Assembly: GCA_015501055.1 (NCBI GenBank)
Contig: JADNYV010000032.1
Span: 1 to 64,000, forward strand
Direction of reading: 5' to 3'
Length of the DNA: 64,000 nt
From: Mucidula mucida
Lineage: Eukaryota; Basidiomycota; Agaricomycetes; Agaricales; Physalacriaceae
Every line of letters starts with the position of its first letter. Position 1 is the first letter of the stretch. The notes below the pieces were generated by a model that saw only the letters and a program-made list of their open reading frames with translations, was not told the DNA's origin and searched no databases. Position numbers and translations under genes: made by a program. This document shows, piece after piece, positions 32,517 to 44,407 of this stretch.

Positions 32517-33087
32517 ATGCTAGGCTCTAGATGACAAGGAGACGAAATGTCTGTAGCATGCTTGTACGGTTATGGATTGTGCAATTAAAGTAAATTCAAC
32601 AATCTACACGTCGTATGCGGACAGATTGTTCTGAGGGAAACAACCCTTTTCTACTTACTATTCATTCCCGGCGACCGTCGCAGTAATAGCTACAAGCATC
32701 AGCCTCGCAAAAAGTTTAGGACTCCTACTGTATACGTTATTTCACTTGAAGTCTGTTTCACGTTTATCTTCCAGACACGGCGAGTATTCCGTTACCAATA
32801 TGTCCGCCTTCAGCGTGGTATCCCTGTTGAGTTGACGCATCACCGTGTATGAACGCCATAGCTCTGTCGCCATGATAGTCATGCAAGTCACGCATCACGG
32901 GGCGTAACGAGCGCGTTTGGTGATTGCCGACTCCCTTTTCCTTCTTCCTTGCATGACCACAGAATAGTATCGATCTTTGAGCTCTACGACGCGTCACGGT
33001 CAGTCTATTTTCTCAGCATCATTATTGTTGAAACTAACAAATCATATTTCCTAGAACGTATGGCTGCATACACAACATTGTAAATAA
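32517..33087. other. Intergenic sequence of the right arm
   Basis: Mirror of 4311-4881. It contains the imperfect stem GGATTGTGCAATTAAAG...CAACAATCTA in the SSP 3' flank and no supported gene. Confidence 0.5.
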
Positions 33088-35490
33088 TCACAGAAACCTT
33101 TGATCAAAGAGCTTCAGAAGCGGCTGCCCAGTCCACCCGGCTGCCCGGTCAGAGAGACACATTGCTGAAACAGCCGGTCCTGTCCAGAATGCTGAGGCCT
33201 CCCTCCCCATGAGACGTCCACCCGGTAGGATCTTAGTGAAGACCGCGTTTGGGCCCTTCAGCCTCAATCCCTGGATAGCCTTCGGCTCCCGCGGCATACC
33301 GTCGGGCAGCAGCACTCCCAAATATTCTCTAACCCCCAAATGTTCGTTCTCCTCGGGCTCTGCAACCACCACCGTCCCTCCCGGTTCTCCGCTTTGCTTC
33401 TTCGTCTCTTCAAGAAATTTGTCCATGCTCCACTTGTGGTTGAACGCGCAACTGCGCTGGAATTCATACTTGTTGGTAGCCTCATCGCAAGTGAGAGTTA
33501 CCGACGACCTGAGCGGTGACGGCACCAAGTGCCAGTCGGCCATAACCCTTTGCTTCCATTTGTGCACATCCCTCTCCCGACGGCTAGGATTTCTGCGGTG
33601 TGCCCTACTGCCGCGAATGTTCAGCAAGCTCCTGATCCTGCAGAACAGCGGGTCCGCCTCTATCCGCACTAAACAGGAACGGATTTTCTGCGCAGGGATA
33701 ACCTGGTCCAGTTTGCACAGGAAACCGATGAGATCTTTTTCTGTTACGGGTCTTGGTACTACCAAGTCATCAGGAGATGGAAACGGGGAATTTTTGCGCA
33801 AATATAGTGGCCGTCCGAGCGGAGAAGGGATCTGGTTGGTGCCCTTGGGTGTTACTTGCGAAAGAGACGATGCCTTTTGGGATGATGTGCCATTTGCGGA
33901 TGGCCTGGAGTCTATGGTCCGTTTCGCTGGTGGGAGGTCGTCTTCGGAAATTTCATCGTCGCGTTTGCGCTTCTTTGCTGGAGCGCTGTCGGACACTAGC
34001 GGCAGAGTGGCCTGTGCATTATGTTCTCGCAGAATGGGACTTGGCTGCCCCTCATCAGGGGGATCGGCCATTAATACATCGGCGTCGCTAGGCTGACGCT
34101 CTGGTGCTGCTGAGGAGTAACATGCTGGGGCTTCGGCCATTACAACGTCCTCGTCCTTGGACGGAGACGCCGGCTGGCTAGAGACAGTGGAACCGGCGGA
34201 CAATGGTTCACAAGTCGAGGCGACACTGATTTCTGCGCCAGGGACACTATCTTGAGCTGCAACCTCTTCTATGGGTGCAGCCCTTCCGTCGGTCACCACC
34301 TTCCCGTTGCATTCAACTTCTTCTCGAGTCACCACCTTTCCTTGTGCTGCATCCCTCTTCTCCGCTATCTGTTCCTTGTCGTTTGCGCGGCTTGGCACAG
34401 GCGGCTTGGATGGCACTTCAATATTCCAACCGATTGGACGAATCCAACATACTACTGGCTTCGGCGCATCTTGAAGCATATATTCCGACGGTGGAAGGGT
34501 CTGCGGGATGGGGAATACGCTCAGGACGCGCTTTCGTTCGGCAGTGTGAATCGGCCAGAATCGACGAGCAGGCATGACCCAGTCGATTGGTGCGGTTCGA
34601 GATGAATCGCTCCAGAAGTAAGGCGCGCCATTCCATATGTCCTCCCGCCTCCTCAATCTCCTCTTGCGATGGCATATGTCCCGGTGGGAAATTCAAGATC
34701 ATGCAAAGTTTATCGGCCTTTGTCAATCGCCTGCGTCGAGTACGGGTCCTTTCCCTTTCCAAACAGGTGGATAGATACAACGAAGTCTTCCACCTTGGAC
34801 GTCGCGCTTGTAGTGGTAGGAAACCACTTGATTGATTGTAAGACTCTGGTTAGTTTCTAATGTGGAATGTAGCAGTTTTCAGAAACTCACGACACTCTTC
34901 AGCTCCACACCCTCCTCCTCTAGACGCTTTTTGGCTTGCTTGAGACCTTCGTCATTCATGAATTTGTCCTTACGTCGCACGAGGTCGTGGACTTTCTTGC
35001 GGTGGAAGAATGCGTCGCGGCGCTGGTATTTCTCTAGCCACGCGTTCTTCAGTTCAATTGTTGGTTTGAACGACTCTTGGTCGTCGTCAGCAAGGGACCA
35101 GACGAACCGCCCCTCGAGCTTTGGTGATATTCGTCTAGCTTCTTGCGATCCTCCTCTGTCAAATCGTCCAGCGAGATGAAGTCGATGGAGATGAGCCAAG
35201 CAATAGTGCGAATTAGGAACGTGTTTCCGTAGCGGAACGGTTGAAAGCGCGCTTGGGCGCGATGCGAAAGCCTTTGGTGATGAGGGAGATATGCGGGAAT
35301 TGAAACTCTTGGTTCGGGTGTGGGACGTCCTCTGGCCAGAAGTGTGGGTTCAAGACTTTGTGTGTGATCATGTCCGCTAGAGCGCGAGTACCGGGTGGGA
35401 GGTGAATGGGGATTGCATTGTTGGGGATCTGTAGTAAGTGAGGTTGATGATATGTCAAGAACAGGAAATACTCACTGAAAAGTCAGGCAT
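33088..35490 (-). pseudogene. UF1 family gene with 5' exons but several frameshifts (right copy)
   Basis: Structure matches the intact-looking UF1 gene at 60889-62902. Exon 1 is 35490-35476 (MPDFS), intron 47 bases, exon 2 runs from 35428 (IPNNAIPIHLPPGTRALAD), and a later intron (about 34891-34846) leads into the long last exon ending at 33088. Exon 2 shows two frame changes, near 35237 (RIAPK to the frame reading RTIAWLISIDFIS) and near 35125 (to LEGRFVWSLADDDQ). The last exon shows two more, near 34745 and near 34590. The remaining ~500 codons are open. The left copy is intact at the last two places. Hence this copy is probably dead, or its assembly needs checking. Function unknown; a basic/acidic middle suggests a nuclear protein. 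Confidence 0.65.
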
Positions 35491-36050
35491 TGTTGAAGGT
35501 GTCGAGGTGGGCGCCAAAGAGTACGTGGTTGTTGGTGGTGATAAACAAAGGACAATGCGCTTCGTGTGTACTGTATGCGCTCATCCCGTGACCTTGTCCA
35601 CAAGGAGTCACAAGCCATTGTTCGTTAAACTTTTACGCGAGGCTTGTTATGGCAATTCAAATCTTCAAAATCTTGTACCGAAATAATATCTTTGTCTTCA
35701 GTGTTCGACATTTCGCAAGGTGCCGGAAAACTGCGCCACACCATTGTTACCAGGCAGTAGAAGCTATTCGGCTTGGTCTTACTCAACGGTGTCTTTGGCC
35801 TTCTAATCGGTCTCTTTAGTACTAGTACTGAAGCAGTTTCCAAGGGTCATCGGCCAGAGCCACCCGACGAATACCATCCTCAGCCTGTAAACAGCGAACA
35901 TAGACCCTCAGTTCTACGGTATTCATTGAGCGCCGTGTTTCCGAAACTCGCGCTTAAACATATACTGTACTTCCAACCGTTTCTGCAAACCATGTTGAAT
36001 ATCTCCCATAACACCCGTAATGAATGCCTTGAAGGTCCGCGCGCACTGTG
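35491..36050. other. Intergenic region
   Basis: 560 bases between the UF1 gene start and the end of the F-box-like gene. No gene seen; it should contain the UF1 promoter. Confidence 0.5.
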
Positions 36051-37776
36051 TTAGGCTACACAAGACATTGACTTGACGCCTTTGGCTTCAAAGTCGTCAG
36101 GAATTTGATGTCTAAGAGATTTCTCAAGTAAGCGCAGGAGTCCTTGGAGGAAGTCGAGCAAGTCACTGACAACACTTGGGGAACACAACGCCACCAGCCG
36201 CGATAGCTCGCTGTCACTCGAAGCGCCCTTGGACATCTCCCTCGTGTTATTGCAGAAAAGCACACCTCGTTCGTCCTTGTCGAAATACGTCCTCCGCGTA
36301 GCCGGCAGGCACTCCGCCAGAATCCAATCCTCAAAGTCTGCCATATACTGCTCCGTGACCTCACCGCATGGTCCACATCGCATTCGACGAAGGTCTCTCG
36401 GCATTACATAGACCTTCAGTACTAAGGTTTCCAAGGTCTTGTTCAAATTTTTGGCTGTGAGTGCGGCGTCCAGGTCACGCCAGATACGACGCTCTACGTC
36501 GGGCATCACGTCGATGGTGACAATGTCAATGACAATGGATACCTCAAGTTCTCTGAGCTTAGAAGTCTCGGCAACCTTCTTCAGACTTGCAGTGTACATT
36601 TTCACAAAGCCCTCTTCTTCAACGGACCATGCTAAAGGACCTTCGAATTGGAGCCAGTGGTTGTAGACGATTCTCATCCAGAACCTAAACGTCGAGAGAT
36701 TTGCGAAATCGAGGTACGAGTCGGATTGAAAGGGATCATTACGATCTGCCAAGTATTCATCAGACAGACAACGAAAGAAGAATGATATACGCACACGCGT
36801 GCTGGCCCTGAAGATGGAAAGTTCCTCCAGGTAACGGCTAGTATGAGCCAGAAGATGATTCAGCCTGGTGAAGAGATTCTCACGGCCCCTCATATGCTCG
36901 ATCTCGAGAACTCGAACGTGGCGCAAAGGGGAATATCTCTCGCTGCTCAGAAAATCCACAAAGTAATGGTCATGGTCGCCTAGGAGATGCAATCGCAGCG
37001 TATCCACCTGAAGAAACTGTTTGCGTAATTCTTCGTTCAGCTTCAATCGCTTTTTATCCATCGCTCTGTCGTCAAAATCGACGAGCACTGGATCGCCTGA
37101 AAACCAATTGGTGAAATCATTCAACGCTGAGTATTGGTGGAACCGGAGGGTACTGAGGTCGACGAGTCGTACATCTACGACAGCGTGAAGCATAGTCACT
37201 AGGAACTCCATAGACATTACGCAGTCCTTGATTTGGAGAGTGTCGAGTGGGAAGGTGCAGCATCTGAGGGCGCGGCAAAGGGCTGTAGGGTTTGACATGT
37301 ACCGAAAGTTGAGCCTCTCTAGAACAAGATGCTGGAGATTGGTCATCTCAGGTATATGACTGAGAAATTGGGGGAGCATGGTGTGCTGCGAGATAAGCAG
37401 TGGTCGAGAAGTTTCTGCTAGAGGCATAGGCTCTCGGAGATGAAGTACACGGATGTTTTCTGCGAGCTCGGGTGTGTGAATGAGAACGTTGTGGAGGTTA
37501 ACCAGGGAATTTTGGACACGTTCGCAGGCTGTAGCCAGGTCGACATCGGGACTATGATTGGCGTGATGGGAGAGAACGACAGAGCCGAATGTGCGCCGAC
37601 GAATGAAAGGTAGCATGTCCGGCCAGATTAAGGCCACTCTGCCAATGTATGCATTCTCGACTTGCTCAATAATGGCGCATTTGATTTCGAAGGGAATGTC
37701 GAGGTTGGTCTAGAAGGTTGTTTCTGAGTCAAAGACGTATCAATCATATATGAAAAAAGCGTACTTCGGCTGCCAT
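36051..37776 (-). CDS. F-box-like protein
   Basis: Two exons: 37776-37765 (only MAAE) and 37709-36051, intron 55 bases, product 556 residues. The N-terminus (DIPFEIKCAIIEQ...LIWPDMLPFIRRRTFGSVV) has the F-box-like pattern of fungal families (IP-E-I, hydrophobic helix, W-P, RRxxF). The rest is a leucine-rich, irregularly repeated region (HLREP, LQHLVLERL, LRHVRVLEIEHM) that probably forms a substrate-binding surface. Such proteins usually join the Skp1-Cullin complex and choose proteins for ubiquitination. Relatives lie at 1-2096 (dead) and 63241-64000 (partial); the latter shares the 12-base first exon and 55-base intron. On the same strand as, and just upstream of, the right UF1 gene. Confidence 0.78.
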
Positions 37777-38045
37777 CAAGCTATTATCGGCACTGCAAAA
37801 GGAAAAATTATGGTGGTGGACCGTGCGGCGTGGTGGTGAGACGGCAAGCGTGATCACGCTTTCCGTCGGCGCGATCACGCTCTCATCAGGGCTAGCTTCT
37901 CTTTACGCGACGCGTTCCCAATGCTAATCTCTCCAATCGCTTGGACGGAGGACAGAGGAAGTCAAATGGCGGCACTTGCTGTTCCCTGTGACCCTCTCAG
38001 AAATATCAAACTCCGTGGCAGGAGCACGACGTCAACATCATAAAG

Positions 38046-38490
38046 TTCAAGCAAAAGGTGCTGTCCTCCCCTGTTAACAGACTGAACTCTCACAGTTAGT
38101 CAAGTGTAGAGCCTCAGTCAGTCCTACATGCCCGTCAGGAGACTCTCGAGCTGGCCAGGCCCGTGTTGCTCAGCTGACTGGTACCAGGTAACCTCTTCCC
38201 ACTACATGAGCAAGCCTTGATATACTACCTACTAGGACCAGTACTCTACAAGTAACTACTATATCAACACTTGCTCATATAGTAGGCATCGGGTACCCTG
38301 GGGCATGCGACGCATCGTCGGTCTGGTGACTAGCTGCAATTATTCAGTCCATCCAGAAAGGATCAGACCACCCATAGTACTTAGGTTATAATTTGTAGGC
38401 TCACAGCTGATTTTGAGTATTATAAAGCAGACAGAGTAAGTTATAGGAGCGGTCATCAATCGCTGCGAGCTTTTGGTAATCGGAAGTCGG
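38046..38490 (+). repeat. Dispersed repeat A, copy 1
   Basis: About 440 bases matching, in inverted orientation, 59938-60373. Both begin near GCAAAAGGTGCTGTCCTCCC and share an internal hairpin (CTACATGAGCAAGCCTTGAT...CAACACTTGCTCATATAGTAG). No reading frame. Probably a non-autonomous transposon; no clear target duplication. Confidence 0.75.
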
Positions 38491-38795
38491 CGGAGGGGGG
38501 CGGCGGGATAAGCACGAGTAACACTCTCGTTATCTCGAGCACCATCCCTCCGTGTTAGACTCACATCGTCGTCGTGCTGCGTAATGAGCTGTCTTACTTC
38601 ACATATTATATGGGAATGCAAGGAAGGTGAGGCATTAAATACCTAAGCTCATACTGCAGAAGAGTCATGAGTATTTGCTTCTTGAATACATATTATTATG
38701 CGAGACGGGTACTAGAAAGGATGGGAATAACGAGTATACATTGCAATTTGCCGATGAGGGGATGGTAGGGTAGTAATGCCAAAGTTGTGTGTAGA
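38491..38795. other. Intergenic region
   Basis: AT-rich sequence downstream of the RBR gene; nothing further seen. The stretch 37777-38045 on the other side of repeat A is likewise empty apart from two copies of GATCACGCT. Confidence 0.45.
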
Positions 38796-40766
38796 TTAGT
38801 TGACAAGATCAGCTTCATCGGGATCGTCAAAGCCCTCAATAGGGACATTCCACTTCCATCGTCCTTCTAGGAATCCATTCGCTGTGTCCTCCAGGACGAT
38901 TTCGTTCCGCTTCGACACGTATACCTATAACAACCGTCAGCCCTGGCGTACACAATGATTGAAACGATACTAACAGTCTTGTCTGTGACCTTCTGTCGCA
39001 ACTGAGGAATCGTCTCCGCCTCAATAGGTTGTTCGAGCAACTCTGACAGGTCCTCGACAGCGCTCTCTAAATCACGCTGATTGTCCTCGAAAAGTTCCTT
39101 CTGGTTACCCCGAGCCAAATAATACGCCATGGCGTAAGTCCACTTCAAGGTCTGCCGACACTTGTCCGCCTCCTCAACAGCCTTCTTCATGAACTGGACC
39201 TCAATCCAGGTCAAGGAAGACGTTATCTGCATGTCCTCCATCTTCTTCTCCGTCTTAGCGTACAGGTCGAGAGAGAGCTTGGCAGACTGCTCGTGGTTCG
39301 CCCAACGGTTGTAGTACTGAAAGGCGTCAGACATAGGTCATTTTTAATCGACGGGCACATACGTGGAGATATCGCTCTAGAGAAGCGCGACTCTTGCTCT
39401 GCGCATCGCGTGCGTCTACACCGGCCTTTTCCTCAAAGCGGTTACACGAGTACCACGAGGTGCCGTGCTCTGACCAGGGTCCCATGCAAACCCAGCAAAA
39501 CTCGTTTTTGCACTTTTTGCACGTCATATGGCTAACAAGAGTCTTCAATAAGAGAGATCGTCTATTGAGACGGCTGAACGTACTTGCACCCGCCATTCTT
39601 CTCAATGGTGCTCACACATTTGGGACACTCCTTCGTGTTGCTCTTGATCCAGTTGGCCGTCTCGCTGTCGTCTGCACACTTCTTGAGCCACATCTTGGCC
39701 ACCATGCACACCACTGGTCGATGATCGCTGTCGATCGGGCACCCGAAACAGAATTTATGCTCCTTTGCAGCAGCAACCGACGTTTCCTTGCCAGCAGCCT
39801 GCCCTGGTATTCCACGGGCGCCGCAGGAGACGGTGGGTACAACCGTTGTAAGACTTGATTTGGACGACGCGGACGGACATGAGACGGTGTTGGTGCACCC
39901 TGGGTACGGGCAGAATTTAAGGTTGGGGTTGCAGGAGACAAAATGACGGGCAACGAGTTCCTGGAAGCGAACAAATGTCGGCTCCTCCTCGCCAGTAAGC
40001 ACCGACTTCACAAAGGTGTCTGTCGCCACTAGCGCGCAGCCCTCAGCCATACAGCGAATGCAATGCTCGCCTTCATCACGTATCTTGGATGACAGATATG
40101 CTGACCAGCAATTGGAGCAGAACTGGTGTGTGCAGTCCAGTGAGAGGGTCTGAAGGTCGGGCGAGTCGTCGAAACAGATGGGACAGACAAAAGGCTCGTC
40201 CTTGGATTTGGCCGTGGATTTGGACTTTGACGGAACACCTTTCGATGTCGATCGCGAGGCGCGCGTCCGCACGGGGGTCGCGGTCGACGGCGGTTCCGGT
40301 ACGGTAATGCCTGCCCCCTCGGTCACCTTTGTCGGGTTGTCCATATACTTCTCGATTAGGCGTTCCTTATTCCACGACAAGTGGCGGAGCAATAATACAG
40401 CTGTGCCGGCCTACACCATCCCCAAAATCAGATATGCCCGCCATATGCAGATTGCCACCTACATCGGCGCCCAGGATTCCACAGATATGGTCGATGTCAT
40501 GCCGCATACTGGTCTCGACGGCGGCCTGACTGAGTGATTCGTACTCTATCTCGTACGACTTGCGCTTCGACCCAGTGTCAACCTTAAAGTCCTCGTTGTA
40601 TGCGTCCATGTCCATATCGTCGTCGGCTGCCGCGGAGGGGGGTCAGCTCCAATGCTGACAATGGCCAATGACTCGTGTGCTCACCGTCGTCCTGCGTGCC
40701 GTCAATCATGTCTTCATCGTCGTAGTAATCGCCGTCATCGTCAGAGAACTCGTAGTCGGACGACAT
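38796..40766 (-). CDS. Ariadne-type RBR E3 ubiquitin ligase
   Basis: Six exons: 40766-40685, 40626-40459, 40400-39584, 39531-39363, 39316-38975 and 38924-38796, giving 568 residues. An acidic N-terminus (SDDDGDYYDDEDMID) is followed by the UBA-like region (ILGADVAVLLLRHLSWNKER). The RING1-IBR-RING2 core has RING1 CPICFDD...HQFCSNCW, IBR with CPYPGC and FCFGC, and RING2 with CPKC...NGGCNHMTCKKC, containing the catalytic cysteine (GGCNHM), then FCWVC. The C-terminal helical Ariadne domain follows (YYNRWANHEQSAKLS). These ligases receive ubiquitin on the RING2 cysteine and cooperate with cullin-RING ligases. Acts in cytoplasm and nucleus. Confidence 0.93.
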
Positions 40767-40980
40767 TGTAGATAGTGGCGGTTGAGATGGTCGTGAGCAG
40801 ACCTGCACTGTAGCCTGTCCCGAGCGGCGTTCCCGAGCTGCCGCTGAGTCAGGTCACGTGTCACATATGCAGAGCGCGACTGGAGTGGACTCATCGCCAG
40901 TCTGGACGTGTAAAGACGTGTCTGTGCATGCACGGTATATCCTTTTATGCCAAAGTATCGTACACTACGTGAATCAATCA

Positions 40981-43400
40981 TCACAAAATGTATATAAAGT
41001 CTTCGTTTTGGCGGTCAGTCAAGTCGTCAAACGCCTGGTCGTTCCTAGCTTCCTCTCCCTCCTTTTCGTCCCCGGGCTTCTTGTCACTATATGCATCAAG
41101 GGACCTGTCCGCTACCTTGCCAACTTTTCCGAGGCGTATCCGTTTGTTGGCTTGTTGTTTATTCCTGAACGCGAGGAAAGCAGCGGTTACACTGAGGAAC
41201 CTGTCAGAGCCTAAATTGACACTAAACGATGCGCGTCTTACAGTGTCAGAATGGACAGCAGAATCCAGCAAATGAGACTATAAAAGATCAACGACAATGC
41301 ACGCGATGAGAACGTGTTGTACTCACTTGGCAATCAATCCTCTGTGATAATACGGCTTTTCGTCAGTAGTATACAGCAGTGGTCCGACGATCTGGAGACG
41401 ACAGATTCAGCCAGCTACTTCAAGGAAACCAAACGGCATACGCACATTTCCAGCACACTGAGCAATGAATATAATGCCAGTCGTCATCGTCTTCTTTGTA
41501 TGTCCAGCCGTGTTCTGCGAAGCCCAAGTGTAAAGCATCGGTTCTGTATCACACGGATCATCAGAAACGACACCATCTCCGTCAAGCAAGTTACATACGC
41601 AAAGCGGTCAAGAAGGACAGCTTCAAATCCAGTCAGAATAACATAACACAAGCCAAAAGGTAAACTTACAACATAATAACACCCAAGAAGCTTATTCTTA
41701 AGCTCTGGCTCGCGTCCAAGAGTATACAACGCAGACGCGCCAGCAATCGGCGGGAGCGTCAAAAAGAACACAACAGGCCACTTCATCTTGATCTTGGTCG
41801 AGACGTACGCCGCCAGCAGAGTAACCGCGACCTGCATGGCGCTGAACGGAATGTTGAACAAAATCGTGTTAAACTGGTCAAAGCCAAATCCCTCTGTATA
41901 GCGCTATGAGTAAATGCACATACGCGCACAATATGACACGAACTGATAATGAGAGGTCCAAAGGCACCGATTCCCCCTGACGGAACTCTTGAATGGGAAC
42001 GTAACTGATCAGCGATCGACGCGCCACAGTAGAAAAACAGATACATACGCGCAGAGGAACAACAGTGCAAACCAAAGATACGTCTTGATATCCAACATCG
42101 TCTCCCATACTTGTTCCCATTTCCATATCTTCGCTTCCGTTCCCTGCAGCCCATCTCAGCTCAGAGTCTTCACACTAGAACACAGCAACTCACTTGATTA
42201 TTAGCCCGCAGTCGCTCAATAGCAATAATCTTCTCGTCATGCGTCAGAAATTTGGCTTTGGTAGGAGAGTCTGGCAGAACGAAGCTAAAATCAAAAGCCG
42301 TCAAATACACCCCAGATCCGTTCGCCAATCTCAACATACAAAATGATCGGCGAGCAGACCACAGTCAGAAGACCGATGAAGATGAAAATAGTCTACAACC
42401 GCCTTAAGTATAAGCACTTGCAAGAGAAAGAATCCCAGCGTGACGCACCTGGTAAGGATGTATCGAGCCCCCGATATGACCGAGGCCCCAAGACAATAAC
42501 GACCCAACCATCCCCGTTCCCCCATTCATCGCCATCCACATCGCCAGCCGCATGGTCTGTTCCCGCCTACGCCACCACTAACGAGACGTCAGCCGACATC
42601 GAATCCGATACCAAGAATAGAGACACACCATCTGAGTGATCGTCATAAACGACGGCGCTAGGTTCGGAAGCCACATATCAATATCTGCATGAAGGGAAAA
42701 GACCCCTGCTCACCGACAGTCGCTTCAAGAATACCCAAAAAGAACCGACCAGCCATGAGTCCGGAGAAATTCTTGGCAGCTGCTGAACACGCGACGGAGG
42801 CACCCCACAGAAATACATTGACGGTAACTGGCGGATGCCGTCAGATCTGCTCACAAGCGACCAGAGTGATACTATGAGGACGCACGGTACTTGGCAATGG
42901 GCAGCTTCACGATAAAGTACGACGACGCAGGCTGCCACACGATCTGCGCAACATACACGATACTGCTCAGCCAACTATACTGAGACCCAACGAGGTCTAA
43001 CATCACAATCAATAACACGTCAAAAAAAAGACAACACCACCAAGAAGAAAACGTACTAGTCTCTTCCACAATCCCAAAGACCGACGTATACGAGAGCGAC
43101 GACCTGTAACACAACAACAATCAACAACCCGTCCACAAGATCCCACAACGCGTAGTACACCTACTTGTCCAGCTGCTGCAAGAAATACACCAGCAAAATG
43201 ACTGGCATAAGCCACAGGTCGATCTTCCTCAGGACACGTCTGTCCTCCTCCGCCGTAATATCGCGATGCACGCTACTATCCCCAATGATAGCAAGCGCAG
43301 CGTCGCCTTGTCTCTTCGACGACGGTCCAGCCTGTGCGTGGGCATCCTCCACCTGCTCTTCCTGCGCCTTACTCAAAGAACTACGCGCAGAGGCTGTCAT
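40981..43400 (-). CDS. MFS transporter, Dal5/anion:cation symporter type
   Basis: Sixteen exons from 43400 to 40981, including very small ones of 22 (41599-41620) and 29 bases (42629-42657); 537 residues. The N-terminal signature RKIDLWLMPVILLVYFLQQL and LSYTSVFGIV is typical of the allantoate permease group. Then come WLSSIVYVAQIVWQP, FLWGASVACSAAAKNF, PSFMTITQMWWRRREQ, LIIKGFGFDQFNTILFNIP and YTWASQNTAGHTKK, which together cover the twelve-helix fold. Members import organic acids, allantoate, vitamins or sugar acids with protons at the plasma membrane. The start is the ATG of MTASARSS; an upstream in-frame start is GTG only. It faces an oxidoreductase gene across 229 bases. Confidence 0.88.
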
Positions 43401-43629
43401 CGTAAAAGAAGAACGTCGAGGCGCCTGCCCCTGCCCATCCTTTATATACGACACAGGTCACCTGTGGGGGAATTCCTGAAGGGACGAAAAAGGACGCCAA
43501 CCAGCTGATGACTGCCCAGGTCAAGCGCCAACCCAAGAACCTGCTAACACGGACCGACTCGGTCCGAACACTTCTTGTTCTTCCTTCCTTAAGTATAACG
43601 ATGCCCTCGCCTATCGCCCCACCACCACC
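43401..43629. promoter_or_regulatory. Divergent promoter of transporter and oxidoreductase
   Basis: The 229 bases between two divergently transcribed start codons. A/T-rich TATA-like words occur at about 43444 (TTTATATACG) and 43591 (AAGTATAACG). The palindromic-looking GGACCGACTCGGTCC at about 43551 could bind a dimeric regulator. Shared control is an inference. Confidence 0.5.
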
Positions 43630-44373
43630 ATGTCCAGCACCATCGGCGGACGCATCGCCATCGTCGGCACCGGCAGCCGCGCCGCCATGTTCGTGCGCGG
43701 CATCGTCGAGCGCCCCAGCAGCTCCGTCGTCGCCCTCCTCGAGCCCAACTCTGTCCGCGCCGCATACTACAACGCCCTCCTCACATCCCTCGGCGCGCCC
43801 CAAGTCCCCGTGTACAAGCCCGAACAATACAAAGAGATGCTAGAGAAGGAGAGCGTCGAAGCGATCGTAGTGACATGCGTCGACGCGCTGCACCACCTCT
43901 ACATCATCCCCGCACTCGAAGCTGGAGGTGAATGCGCCGTGAAATGATAGTTTGGGAAGCTGACATGCCGCGTTATAGTCCGCGTCCTCACGGAGAAGCC
44001 CATGACCACCGATATCGAAAAGTGCCGTGCGATCCTCGAGACGGTGCAGCGCACCGGGCGTCACCTGACTGTAACCTTCAATTACCGGTAAGGGGCGCCA
44101 AACAAGGATTCATTCGCATAATGATTATCTTCTCTTCTCTTGTCAGGTACAATCCTGTACACGAGTTAGTCAAGCGCACTTTAGCACGAGGCAAAATCGG
44201 CACCAGTAAGTTCGTTCCATCCTCCACCCACCCTCCCTCCTCTCACACATATCACGAATAGTTCTCTCCGTCCACTTTGAATGGCTCCTGGACACCGTGC
44301 ACGGCGCAGACTACTTCCGCCGCTGGCACCGCCAAAAGACCAACTCGGGTGGGCTCATGGTGCACAAGGCAGG

Positions 44374-44407
<34 letters not shown>

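Larger units (their letters stand above)
27910..34901 (-). repeat. Right arm of ~7 kb inverted duplication
   Basis: Reverse-complement partner of 2537-9481. Its outer end lies within an intron/exon region of the UF1 gene that continues intact past the edge to 35490. The net length difference from the left arm is about 47 bases, nearly all in the UF1 coding part. Confidence 0.95.
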
